Positions 1 through 7,524 of a stretch of DNA of 64,000 nt are shown one piece after another (within the stretch, counting starts at the first letter, position 1; every line of letters begins with the position of its first letter). This DNA is from an uncultured Clostridium sp. GTDB taxonomy: Bacteria > Bacillota > Clostridia > Lachnospirales > Lachnospiraceae. The notes below the pieces were generated by a model, which was not told the DNA's origin, did no database searches, and saw only the letters and a program-made list of their open reading frames with translations. The stretch spans positions 40,334 through 104,333 of the forward strand of contig CALAAS010000008.1 in assembly GCA_937885015.1 (NCBI GenBank), given 5' to 3'. The position numbers were made by a program, and so were the translations under genes.

Positions 1-586
1 CGCAGCTGGTGCTGATACTGGTATTTTTATACACCTCTCCAATCCATATTCCAGAATTTTTGTCCAATTCCATTACATATGTAACCGGCACTCCTATATG
101 TTTACTTTTGAGCGTTTTTAACAACTCTGCATTTTTAGTATTACCATTTTTTGTAAACTTATGATTATCTTTTCCATCCGGAATAAGGGCTATTTTTTTT
201 CCATTATTATTGATTCTAATCTCAATCTGCCTGCTCTTTATCTCTTTGTTCAATTTTCCGTTCAAAATAATACTGCCATCCCCATGGACATAAACATACG
301 TAGGAGAAACCTTTTTTTCCGGTATCAGCGTCGTAAACCCCTGCAAAATGGGATAGACCTCCTCTCTGTTCTTTTCTTTTATCTGGTAAACTCCCCTGTC
401 TCTTGAATAAATTTCTGTTCCGTTATTGCGCAGTTGATAAATAGCGGTTCTCAATGTACCACTTTTTTCCTCCAAATCTACCCCTTTTTCCTTTATGCAG
501 CTTCTCATTTCATCTGAAGTATGTTCCAATCCGTCAGATAGTATCTCTAAAACAATATTTTTTACCTGTGATAATTTTGATACCAT
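1..586 (-). CDS. Winged-helix-like regulator of unknown function (3' end beyond window)
   Basis: An open frame starts at ATG 586 and runs off the left edge without a stop, giving at least 195 codons. It starts 2 bp after the stop of the HTH gene at 589-792, so the two are probably translated together. The first 70 residues (MVSKLSQVKNIVLEILSDG and on) look like a winged-helix fold: helical, ending in a strand with SRDRGVYQI. The rest is beta-rich and lysine-rich (VYVHGDGSIILNGKL) and matches no family I recognise. The visible 3' end (codons reading KNTSISTSC) lies in a repeat also found in the 3' end of spoIIID, so the gene appears to run into an insertion junction. The role is unknown; a DNA-binding regulator is an inference from fold-like features only. 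Confidence 0.6.
   Translation of the reverse strand, partial: MVSKLSQVKNIVLEILSDGLEHTSDEMRSCIKEKGVDLEEKSGTLRTAIYQLRNNGTEIYSRDRGVYQIKEKNREEVYPILQGFTTLIPEKKVSPTYVYVHGDGSIILNGKLNKEIKSRQIEIRINNNGKKIALIPDGKDNHKFTKNGNTKNAELLKTLKSKHIGVPVTYVMELDKNSGIWIGEVYKNTSISTSC
2..28. repeat. Direct repeat, left copy (att-like, spoIIID 3'-end sequence)
   Basis: Positions 2-28 match 1067-1093 at 26 of 27 bases, with an uninterrupted 19-base match (2-20 = 1067-1085). The right copy is the 3' coding end of spoIIID. In the spoIIID frame the left copy also reads KYQYQHQL. This is the pattern left by site-specific integration into a gene 3' end. The window edge hides how far the left copy extends. Confidence 0.6.
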
Positions 587-588
587 TT

Positions 589-792
589 TTACATATCCAC
601 CTTTTCTTTTTTTACCGGTTCATATAATTCCAGTGACACAATAAGTTGAAGAAATTTATCATACCGCTTAAGATATTTATCGTTTTCAAAGCGGCTTATT
701 TGCCTTAACGAATAATCTGTTTCATCCGCTAACTGTTCCTGCGTTTTTCCTATCTTATTCCGTGCATTTTTTATTTCCTCTCCCGTAATCAT
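589..792 (-). CDS. Small Xre-type helix-turn-helix protein
   Basis: 67 residues. Residues 5-60 form a Cro/C1-type HTH: EIKNARNKIGKTQEQLADET is followed by a recognition-helix segment, YSLRQISRFENDK. The start is supported by an AAGGAGG site upstream. It is probably a DNA-binding transcriptional regulator. The stop is 2 bp from the start of the winged-helix gene, so they form a two-gene operon inside the segment bounded by the spoIIID repeats. The C-terminus is lysine-rich (KKEKVDM) with no second domain. Pairs of tiny regulators like this are common on mobile elements; no partner toxin, integrase or replication gene is visible here. Confidence 0.75.
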   Translation of the reverse strand: MITGEEIKNARNKIGKTQEQLADETDYSLRQISRFENDKYLKRYDKFLQLIVSLELYEPVKKEKVDM

Positions 793-978
793 TTCCGTGC
801 CTCCTTATTTTTATCTATAATCGCATTATACATTATGAAAAACAGAAAATGAACGTCAGTAATGTCTTGTTTCTCATGCTCTCAACACATTCATTAAACC
901 ATTTCGTATACGTTTGCCCGTTGTGTTTATCTATTACGTTTACCGGTTTCCTGATCAGAACGCCGAGGGCACGTAAAA

Positions 979-1036
979 AAAAGCCATCATTTCCCATATT
1001 GTCTCTCACACGGACATACCTGAAATGACGGCTTTT
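979..1036 (-). terminator. Rho-independent terminator after spoIIID
   Basis: Arms 979-992 and 1023-1036 pair over 14 bases with one G-T wobble. A run of T follows on the minus strand (complement of the A run at 975-982). The loop is 30 nt, which is long. It lies 5 bp past the spoIIID stop and inside the repeat-bounded segment. Confidence 0.5.
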
Positions 1037-1040
1037 AATT

Positions 1041-1322
1041 TTATAGCTCCTCTTTACTGCATGCCTGCAGCTGGTGCTGATACTGATATTTTTCCCGGGT
1101 GGCCATTCCCCCCCGGATATGACGTTCCGCTTTATTGATATCCAACACGACCCGGGCTTTGGAAGCCAGAGCCGGATTGATATGCTCGAGGCGATCAGTA
1201 ACGTCTTTATGTACCGTACTCTTGCTAATTCCAAATTTTTTTGCAGTCTGCCTTACAGTGGCATTGTAATCTATAATATAATTTGCAATTGCCACTGCCC
1301 GCTCTTCAATATACTCTTTCAA
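1041..1322 (-). CDS. spoIIID: Sporulation transcriptional regulator SpoIIID
   Basis: 93 residues, the usual size for SpoIIID, the mother-cell DNA-binding protein that switches genes on and off during sporulation. The sequence carries the hallmark YIEERA, NYIIDYNATVRQTAKKFGIS, KSTVHKDVT and ERHIRGGMATREKY blocks; the middle is the HTH. I chose a TTG start at 1322: it is preceded by GGGGGAG at a 6-nt spacing and gives the family's usual N-terminus (MKEYIEERA). An ATG at 1343 would add seven atypical residues and lies upstream of that site. The 3' end contains the 27-bp repeat shared with the left edge of the window, so the last residues (ACSKEEL) may come from an inserted element. It marks the host as a spore former. 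Confidence 0.93.
   Translation of the reverse strand: MKEYIEERAVAIANYIIDYNATVRQTAKKFGISKSTVHKDVTDRLEHINPALASKARVVLDINKAERHIRGGMATREKYQYQHQLQACSKEEL
1067..1093. repeat. Direct repeat, right copy (inside spoIIID 3' end)
   Basis: Partner of the repeat at 2-28 (26 of 27 bases). It codes for KYQYQHQLQ near the C-terminus of SpoIIID. The gene stays open through it, as expected for an integration site that rebuilds the gene end. Confidence 0.6.
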
Positions 1323-1395
1323 GGAAAACTCCCCCGAAAACATTGTTTTTACAATGTATGCGGGGAGAAGTACCTCTATGAATCAGTTTCTGAAA

Positions 1396-2934
1396 TTATA
1401 ACTCCATTTCATCTACTAATTCCGGAAAAAGATCTAAAATTTTATATGAGATCAACAATTGTTCTATTACAGATGCTGTATAACTCCAAACTCCAGAAAT
1501 TTCATTGAATTTTCGCAGCCTGTATTCCACTGTATTCCGATGAACATTTAATTTTTTAGCCACTTGGCCTATATTACCCATTTCCAAAACAAGTCGCTTT
1601 GACTCTGCAAAAAATGTTCCGTACATTTTATCATAACGGTACACATTTATTAACTCTGGCATACAATAGTATTTTATATACCCATCTTCTCCCAAGGTCT
1701 GCAATGCACAATATACTGCATATTCTCGATAAGAAAACACTCTCCGTTCCGGATAAAGCCGACGTCCAAGCATAAGTACAGAAATTGTCTGTTTATAAAT
1801 ATAAGGATAGTCTATAATTTTTCCAAAACGACAACTGTAAGCTGCCGTCAGGTTATATTTCTCCAAAAACGGAATAAGCATCTCAATACATACCATGATA
1901 TTTTTCACATCAAAAAACAAAACAAGCTTGCTGCTTTCTTCCAATATAATTGCCTGTGGAAACATCAAAGACAGATGGTTCTTATATGCCATAATAGTGC
2001 GCAATTCCATACAATTATCGTTTACTGCAATTGTAACAACATAATAATGTCCATGAAGTTCCCATGAAAAACCAGCCGCTCTTTTTTTAAACGCTTCATC
2101 CGTATAAGAAGCTCCTCGAAGAAGTTCCTGAAGGAGATTCTCATTCCTGGTCATATTAGGCAAAATATTTTCTTTCTCAAGAAACAAGCTGAGCGCTCCG
2201 CTCAGGAAATTCATGATTTCAATATCTTCTGTCTGAAAAGGTTGATTATACGCCACGGCAAGAAACCATCCAAAATAACGGCGATTTACATTCAAACGGC
2301 AAATCAGTCGATCGCTTTTTTGAGTTGACTCCAAAAGAAAAGCCTGCGGTGTATTTTTAATCTGGTTCAAAACATTCGCATAGTCATATTTCTGAAACAA
2401 CTCAGCCTGAACGTAGCCAATATGAAATAAATTATCCAGAATTTCATCTTCTTTATCCATTTTTTCCCATTTAGAGTGCGCCAAAAGTCTGGTAGTAAAA
2501 TCCTGCAAAAGCACCGGATTCCCCAATAGACTAGCCGCAACATCCAAAAGGTCATTTACCGCCGTACAATCGAATAACGCTCTGCTAATGGCCAATTCTG
2601 CCTCCATCACACGGTGCGTAGAACTTAAACGGGACAGCAGTGCTGCAAACACTTCTCCAGCCGTACTGGTTCCATTACAAAGTATATAGCTTTGGGGGAA
2701 TCGTACCTGCAGCGGCACTTCCGAATCATCCAGCAGCACAAACACCGACCCGCTATCCGGACATCCTATTTCACAAAATGAAGAAATAGCCGAAACATAA
2801 ACTGTGTCTTCCGTAAAAGCAGAGGAAGTAGCCGAAAGCCGACATATCTGAACTATATTTCTGTCCTCATGCGAAATATGAACCTTTTTTATATTACTGA
2901 CAGGTACCGCCTCCAAAAGCAATGAAAGTTTCAA
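1396..2934 (-). CDS. PucR/CdaR-family transcriptional regulator
   Basis: 512 residues starting at TTG 2934 behind a purine-rich site (GGGGGAGAGG). The C-terminal 60 residues hold the PucR-type HTH: NIGQVAKKLNVHRNTVEYRL, then RKFNEISG. The central region (about 270-400) fits the CdaR GGDEF-like domain, and the N-terminal part (about 100-230) resembles a ligand-sensing region. Family members activate catabolic operons for purines, sugar acids or amino-acid derivatives. The gene stands upstream, in transcription order, of spoIIID and downstream of an amidohydrolase-membrane-protein operon on the same strand, so that operon is its likely target. The effector cannot be read from the sequence. Confidence 0.85.
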   Translation of the reverse strand: MKLSLLLEAVPVSNIKKVHISHEDRNIVQICRLSATSSAFTEDTVYVSAISSFCEIGCPDSGSVFVLLDDSEVPLQVRFPQSYILCNGTSTAGEVFAALLSRLSSTHRVMEAELAISRALFDCTAVNDLLDVAASLLGNPVLLQDFTTRLLAHSKWEKMDKEDEILDNLFHIGYVQAELFQKYDYANVLNQIKNTPQAFLLESTQKSDRLICRLNVNRRYFGWFLAVAYNQPFQTEDIEIMNFLSGALSLFLEKENILPNMTRNENLLQELLRGASYTDEAFKKRAAGFSWELHGHYYVVTIAVNDNCMELRTIMAYKNHLSLMFPQAIILEESSKLVLFFDVKNIMVCIEMLIPFLEKYNLTAAYSCRFGKIIDYPYIYKQTISVLMLGRRLYPERRVFSYREYAVYCALQTLGEDGYIKYYCMPELINVYRYDKMYGTFFAESKRLVLEMGNIGQVAKKLNVHRNTVEYRLRKFNEISGVWSYTASVIEQLLISYKILDLFPELVDEMEL

Positions 2935-3021
2935 CTTTCCTCTCCCCCTCTTTCTTGATTTTCCATTTATTATACAAACACATATTGGAAATCACAATAT
3001 CTTATCTTGCGCACTATAAAT

Positions 3022-3048
3022 GGGAGTATTGCTCCTCGCAATACTCCC
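3022..3048 (-). terminator. Terminator-like hairpin after the amidohydrolase
   Basis: A perfect 11-bp stem (3022-3032 with 3038-3048) and a 5-nt loop lie 34 bp past the amidohydrolase stop. The T tract on the minus strand is weak (ATTTAT), so termination may be partial. Confidence 0.55.
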
Positions 3049-3081
3049 AGTCCACAATCAATCATTCCGCTGCCATAAATA

Positions 3082-4272
3082 TCAAACCGCTTCTCCCGCT
3101 TTATAAACGCGAATTAATGCCTCTGTGTAAGCGCTGAGATTCTCATATGGATTTTCTTTCAGAAGAATCAAATCTGCAATTTTACCCTCTTCAATTACTC
3201 CAATTTCCTCTTCCATGCCCAATACTTCTGCCGCTGTCAATGTTGCAGCCGCAACCACTGCTTCTCTGGACATTCCATATTCGTTCATAATCAGCATTTC
3301 TTTAAAAGCTACCGGATGTGGACCAAAACAGGGCGATCCTGCATCCGTTCCCAAAGCAATCCGAACCCCTTTCTTCAGTGCCCTCTCAAATGTACTCTTC
3401 TGCTGTTTCGTAACCATGGCCGATCTCTCTACGATAAAATCACTTAAAACACCTTCGTTTTCAGACAATATCTTGTAAATCGACAACGTAGGAATCAACG
3501 TCAGGTTCTTTTCCTTCATCATATCCAAATATTCATCTGGAATATCCGGTCCATGTTCAATCGTATCAATACCAGCTTTAATACACTCTATAATTCCTTC
3601 CTGAGAAACCGCATGAACAGCCACTTTCATATGAAGCCTGTGAGCCTCATGAACAATAAACCTCAACTGCTCTTCATCATACATACTGGGACCAATATCT
3701 TCTAACCCCGCTGCTCCACCCGTATCCATAATTTTTATCCACTGACAACGTATCCCATGTTTCACAAATAACGTCTTTTTTTCCCGGATTGCATATAACA
3801 ATTCATCCTTCGTATTTGCAATCGTTCCAATCGAAGGAACATGTCCATATATACTCTGGATCGCAGAACCGCATGGTATTACTCTGCTCCCCTTAATCCA
3901 TCCTTTCTCCACCGCAAATGCGGTTTCAAAAGACAGGTCTTTTGGAGAACCTACTTCGCGGATTGTGGTAACACCTTTTTTCAGAGACTGTTCTACATTG
4001 TGTACACTTCTTAAGAATGCCTGATACGGCCCATACATATCATCCAAATCTTCAGATATCTCACTTCCGTCCCAAGTACTGTGCACATGCATATCAATAA
4101 TTCCAGGACTCAAATATTTGTCAGTTCCGTCGACCACTTCATCTGCTGACTGAGTAATTCCCTGCCTGATTGATTCTATTCGCCCCTCGCTAATCAGAAC
4201 ATCATAATCTCGAAGTATCTGTCCGTTTCGTACATCCATAACATTTACATTCTTAAATAAAATACTCCCCAT
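3082..4272 (-). CDS. Metal-dependent amidohydrolase (imidazolonepropionase/dipeptidase-like)
   Basis: 396 residues, the usual length for the imidazolonepropionase-like branch of the amidohydrolase superfamily. It shows the N-terminal metal motif DMHVHS (about 61-66), a central lysine segment, HAVSQEG (about 218) and EHGPDIP (about 237), and the late aspartate in LGTDAGSP (about 313). These enzymes hydrolyse amide or cyclic C-N bonds with one or two metal ions in a TIM barrel. TAGGAGG lies just ahead of the ATG. The gene is 9 bp after the small membrane protein, so membrane pair and hydrolase form one operon, suggesting uptake and hydrolysis of an amide-type compound. The exact substrate is unknown. 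Confidence 0.85.
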   Translation of the reverse strand: MGSILFKNVNVMDVRNGQILRDYDVLISEGRIESIRQGITQSADEVVDGTDKYLSPGIIDMHVHSTWDGSEISEDLDDMYGPYQAFLRSVHNVEQSLKKGVTTIREVGSPKDLSFETAFAVEKGWIKGSRVIPCGSAIQSIYGHVPSIGTIANTKDELLYAIREKKTLFVKHGIRCQWIKIMDTGGAAGLEDIGPSMYDEEQLRFIVHEAHRLHMKVAVHAVSQEGIIECIKAGIDTIEHGPDIPDEYLDMMKEKNLTLIPTLSIYKILSENEGVLSDFIVERSAMVTKQQKSTFERALKKGVRIALGTDAGSPCFGPHPVAFKEMLIMNEYGMSREAVVAAATLTAAEVLGMEEEIGVIEEGKIADLILLKENPYENLSAYTEALIRVYKAGEAV

Positions 4273-4281
4273 ATCGCCCTC

Positions 4282-4932
4282 CTATTTTTTTATAATACCT
4301 TTTGTATACATTCCTCTTGCAGCTATTACCGTCACTGCAATACCTCCCAGCAAAATCCATTGTAATTCAATTTTAAATACAATGATCCCTAAAAAACAAA
4401 CAACCACTGCAACAGCCGATACCTTCATTTCTTTCAAAAGCCATAACCCAGCTAACGCGCCGAAAATTGCCGGAACAACATTATTAAAGGCAGGCGCCAG
4501 TATTGGCGAATTCAGCACTGGAGTAAGTGGCTGCATCAGAATAATACCCAGTGCAATAATTACTGTTGTGGTGATGCTGGAAACAGCCACTGCAACCACA
4601 GAAACTGCATTTGCCTTTTCACTTCCCGCTTCAATCCCAGCAATATTCATGGCTGAAAGTGCACATGGAATTTTTTGATTTTGCAGATTTCCTGTGATAT
4701 AAGTCAGGTAAAGGCTTCCAGGCCCCAAAATAGGAGGAAAAGCAATCATCTCGCTTAAAACATACGATGCCATCAGAATCCACATTGTCAAAACGCCTGG
4801 CCAAATAACACTTAAATCCGGCCATATCCCATATTGCACAGATGCGAACAAAGGAAACGCGCTGATTGCTATTAACATAGACCAACCATACAGTCTTCCG
4901 TCATGATGCATTTTCTTCTCGAAATCCGTCAT
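4282..4932 (-). CDS. Integral membrane protein, partner of the DUF5058 protein
   Basis: 216 residues with about five to six hydrophobic segments and no soluble domain. The start at 4932 is chosen because AAAGGAG lies 8 nt upstream. A nearer ATG at 4950 overlaps the preceding stop as ATGA and cannot be excluded. Notable stretches are SEMIAFPPILGPGSLYLTY and the Ala/Gly-rich segment IEAGSEKANAVSVVAVAV. I do not recognise the family with certainty. The tight linkage to the DUF5058 protein and to an amidohydrolase suggests a two-subunit transporter or channel, which is an inference from context. Confidence 0.7.
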   Translation of the reverse strand: MTDFEKKMHHDGRLYGWSMLIAISAFPLFASVQYGIWPDLSVIWPGVLTMWILMASYVLSEMIAFPPILGPGSLYLTYITGNLQNQKIPCALSAMNIAGIEAGSEKANAVSVVAVAVSSITTTVIIALGIILMQPLTPVLNSPILAPAFNNVVPAIFGALAGLWLLKEMKVSAVAVVVCFLGIIVFKIELQWILLGGIAVTVIAARGMYTKGIIKK

Positions 4933-4946
4933 TTCACTCGCTCCTT

Positions 4947-5657
4947 TCATGATAAAACAGGGGTAATTACCATTGATAAAATCAATCCAAACAAAATGGT
5001 AAGAGGAAATACGTAATCCTTTAGCCACTTCAAAGCCTGATTTTTGGCTGCCAAATTGCAAATATATGAAAAGACAAAACAGCCTACAATAACCGTACTT
5101 GGAATGATTCCTTTTCTCCCGCTATTAATAGCAAACGCTGCAATAACCGTTACCAGCGCACACAAGCTTAAAATACTGATCCAGCGACTGTCTTTTTTTC
5201 TAAATGCATCATAGGTTCTGCAAACTGGCTTTAAGACCACCAACACAATGGGCAATGCCACAGAACAGCCAAGTGTCATAGCCCATGCTGCATTGATCCA
5301 TGCCTGGACTGTCATAGTCGTTGTTGTAAATTCTACTCCTGTTGCCTCTGCCGCCATAGTTGCAGAAATCAATTCATTATTTGCAGAACCAATCACTGAC
5401 GTTCTGAGCCATGGAAGTGCGACTCCCAAAACGGGAACCATAACAATCACACTCAAAACAATCGGAATAGAAGGAACCAAGCTAATTCCAATGCAGTTGA
5501 TTACAATCTTTTTTAATTCTTCATCCGTTACTCCCAGTCTCTTTGCTTCGCGCCATCCATTTTTCATAAATATGATACAGACAATTGTTACAAGAACCAG
5601 AACTACCGCTACAAAAACAGTTAAACCAAAGTTGTTAATAAAAACCTGATAATCCAT
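4947..5657 (-). CDS. DUF5058-like integral membrane protein
   Basis: 236 residues with about six membrane segments. After the first segment comes a charged cytoplasmic loop (NGWREAKRLGVTDEELKKI) and then repeated hydrophobic helices. The alignment-like features fit DUF5058 proteins, whose role is unknown. I start at the second ATG (5657), which has AAGGAGG 8 nt upstream; the ATG at 5663 lies too close to it. The stop overlaps the next gene region by ATGA, so the two membrane proteins are translationally coupled. It is the first gene of the operon that continues through the amidohydrolase. Confidence 0.7.
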   Translation of the reverse strand: MDYQVFINNFGLTVFVAVVLVLVTIVCIIFMKNGWREAKRLGVTDEELKKIVINCIGISLVPSIPIVLSVIVMVPVLGVALPWLRTSVIGSANNELISATMAAEATGVEFTTTTMTVQAWINAAWAMTLGCSVALPIVLVVLKPVCRTYDAFRKKDSRWISILSLCALVTVIAAFAINSGRKGIIPSTVIVGCFVFSYICNLAAKNQALKWLKDYVFPLTILFGLILSMVITPVLS

Positions 5658-5779
5658 CCCCATTCCTCCTTCATGAATTTGTTGTGTTAATTTTATATGT
5701 ATTTTTTATATTTTTCATTGTTCTGTCTGCACAAATAATAAGTTGTCTTTTTATACATCTATTGAATGGTAATAAAAAA

Positions 5780-5801
5780 AGAATCTCAAAAACGAGATTC
5801 T
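5780..5801 (-). terminator. Rho-independent terminator after the alcohol dehydrogenase
   Basis: A perfect 8-bp stem (5780-5787 with 5794-5801) with a 6-nt loop is followed on the minus strand by seven T. It sits 12 bp past the dehydrogenase stop and separates it from the DUF5058 operon. Confidence 0.8.
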
Positions 5802-5813
5802 CACAAATTTTTT

Positions 5814-6905
5814 TCATGGTAACACGGCAATTTTAATAACGCTTTCCTTTCGATTTTCAAAAATATCATAGGCCTCTTCAATATCTTTCAAAGGAAATGT
5901 ATGGGTAATCAGCGGCGCTGTATCAATCTTTTTTTGTTCAATCAGCCTCAAAATTTCATCACAGTCACAGCCATCCACTCCTCCTGTCTTGAAAATCAGA
6001 TTTTTTCCATACATTTGGGGCAATGGAAGGCTCTGGGATTCCTCATACAGAGCAACTATTGTCACAATGGCATTGGGACGCGCCACCCGCCAGGCAAGTT
6101 CAAATGTCTCTCTGCTTCCGGCCACTTCCAGTACTCGGTCTGCTCCGCCATGCCTGCTATACCTTTTCACAAATTCCTCTACATCTGTTTCCCGGGGATT
6201 TACCACTAAAACATCCGGATAATGCTGCTTCACAAAAGCGATCCGCTCTTCATCCACCTCACACAGAATAATTCGTTCCGGTTTTTTCAGCATTACACAT
6301 AAAAGCGTACAGATTCCGGTCGGTCCCCCTCCCAAAATTACTACTGTATCCTCCGAAGAAATCTCCGAAATTCTGGCTGCCCAAAATCCGGTGGCAAGTA
6401 CATCTCCCACCAGCAGAGCTTCCTGATCTGTCACAGAATCCGGAATCCGGTTCAACCCTTGATTCGCAAAAGGTACCCGGACGTATTCCGCCTGACCTCC
6501 ATCAATCCGACATCCCAGCGCCCAGCCTCCGTGTTCATCCGTACAGTTATTGACAAAGCCCTGTTGGCAGAAAAAGCACCCCCCGCAAAAGGTCTCCACA
6601 TTTACTGTCACCCGATCGCCCGGTTTTACCTTCGTCACCCCGGCTCCTACCGCCTCCACAATCCCGACCATTTCATGGCCCACTGTGATTCCCGGAACTG
6701 CCCTGGGAACTGCCCCATGCTTAATATGAATATCGCTGGAACAAATACTGGCCATCGTCACGCGGACAATGGCATCTCCCTCATTTTGAATAACCGGTTT
6801 TTCTTTCTGCTCCAGCACAAACCTTCCCTTTTCTTTATATGTATATGCAAGCACTCTTTTATCCTCCTGCTTATAATCTCTGATCTCATTTTCAACAGAT
6901 GACAT
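5814..6905 (-). CDS. Zinc-dependent alcohol dehydrogenase (MDR family, threonine/sorbitol dehydrogenase-like)
   Basis: 363 residues. Catalytic zinc ligands are seen in the block CSSDIH and in GHEMVGIVEAVG. The structural zinc is held by the four-cysteine block CGGCFFCQQGFVNNC. The Rossmann motif VVILGGGPTGI is followed by acidic CEVDEER, which favours NAD over NADP. It oxidises a secondary alcohol or polyol. A longer frame reaches 6953, but the ATG at 6905 has GCAGGAG close ahead of it while the upstream ATG has none. It is transcribed alone, ending in a strong terminator, with the MazG-like gene 63 bp upstream. It may process a product of the neighbouring amidohydrolase pathway, but that is only inferred from position. 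Confidence 0.88.
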   Translation of the reverse strand: MSSVENEIRDYKQEDKRVLAYTYKEKGRFVLEQKEKPVIQNEGDAIVRVTMASICSSDIHIKHGAVPRAVPGITVGHEMVGIVEAVGAGVTKVKPGDRVTVNVETFCGGCFFCQQGFVNNCTDEHGGWALGCRIDGGQAEYVRVPFANQGLNRIPDSVTDQEALLVGDVLATGFWAARISEISSEDTVVILGGGPTGICTLLCVMLKKPERIILCEVDEERIAFVKQHYPDVLVVNPRETDVEEFVKRYSRHGGADRVLEVAGSRETFELAWRVARPNAIVTIVALYEESQSLPLPQMYGKNLIFKTGGVDGCDCDEILRLIEQKKIDTAPLITHTFPLKDIEEAYDIFENRKESVIKIAVLP

Positions 6906-6968
6906 GCTCTCCTGCCCCCATGTTTCCCTGTCCAAACCCTGTCTGCAAGGCATTCTTTTTATCCCATT

Positions 6969-7289
6969 TTATAGCCGATCATACTTATCCGCTTTTCCCC
7001 TTGCTTTTTCCACCGGATACTTTGCTTCATTCTGTTTCATCTTCATATTCACGATGTCATCTGCATTAAGATTCAACTTGTCCAATAAATTCTGACTGTA
7101 TACAATAACATCCGCAAGTTCCTCTTTTACATGCTGCAGATCATACGTTTCATCCGACCACTGGAAACATTCCAGAAGTTCCGCTGCTTCGATCACAATT
7201 GATTTTGCCAGATTTGCCGGAGAATGAAACTGATCCCAGTCTCGCTCTTCTGTAAATTTTCTGATTCTGTCTATTGTTTCCTGCCGCAC
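6969..7289 (-). CDS. MazG-like nucleotide pyrophosphohydrolase
   Basis: 106 residues starting at GTG 7289 behind GGAGG. Single MazG-type (all-alpha NTP-PPase) domain: FTEERDWDQFHSPANLAKSI, then the metal-binding EAAELLECFQW and EELADVIVYS helices. The double E-x2-E/E-x2-D arrangement coordinates Mg2+ for cleavage of (d)NTPs to NMP and pyrophosphate. It resembles the short RS21-C6/dCTP-pyrophosphatase type that cleans up non-canonical or excess nucleotides. It lies between a terminator and the dehydrogenase and has no clear operon partner. Confidence 0.88.
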   Translation of the reverse strand: MRQETIDRIRKFTEERDWDQFHSPANLAKSIVIEAAELLECFQWSDETYDLQHVKEELADVIVYSQNLLDKLNLNADDIVNMKMKQNEAKYPVEKARGKADKYDRL

Positions 7290-7471
7290 CTTTTCCTCCC
7301 ATAAGCCTTTTGCTGTTTTATACAGAAATATATCCTCCGATATGTAACTCTTATAGTATATCTCTTCATGTATTCCCTTGCAACTAATATCATTTCCCTA
7401 TAACAAACGCTTCTTCACTGAGATGGATCATTCATTTTTCACTATATGTAAATCCCATTTTTTTGCAGAAA

Positions 7472-7496
7472 GGACGCCGGTTGTTTCGGCGCCCCT
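7472..7496 (-). terminator. Terminator after the frameshifted permease
   Basis: A GC-rich hairpin (arms about 7472-7479 and 7488-7495, one wobble pair) is followed by TTTCTGC and further T residues on the minus strand. It lies about 30 bp after the permease stop. The rest of 7290-7470 is AT-rich with no gene seen. Confidence 0.55.
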
Positions 7497-7524
7497 TCGG
7501 GAAAATAATATGTATTTACAAAAA

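Noticed and set aside
833..1234. Open frame of 133 codons on the minus strand overlapping spoIIID
   Set aside because: It overlaps the well-supported spoIIID frame, has no good ribosome binding site and no domain; it only matters because the repeat is also read in this frame.
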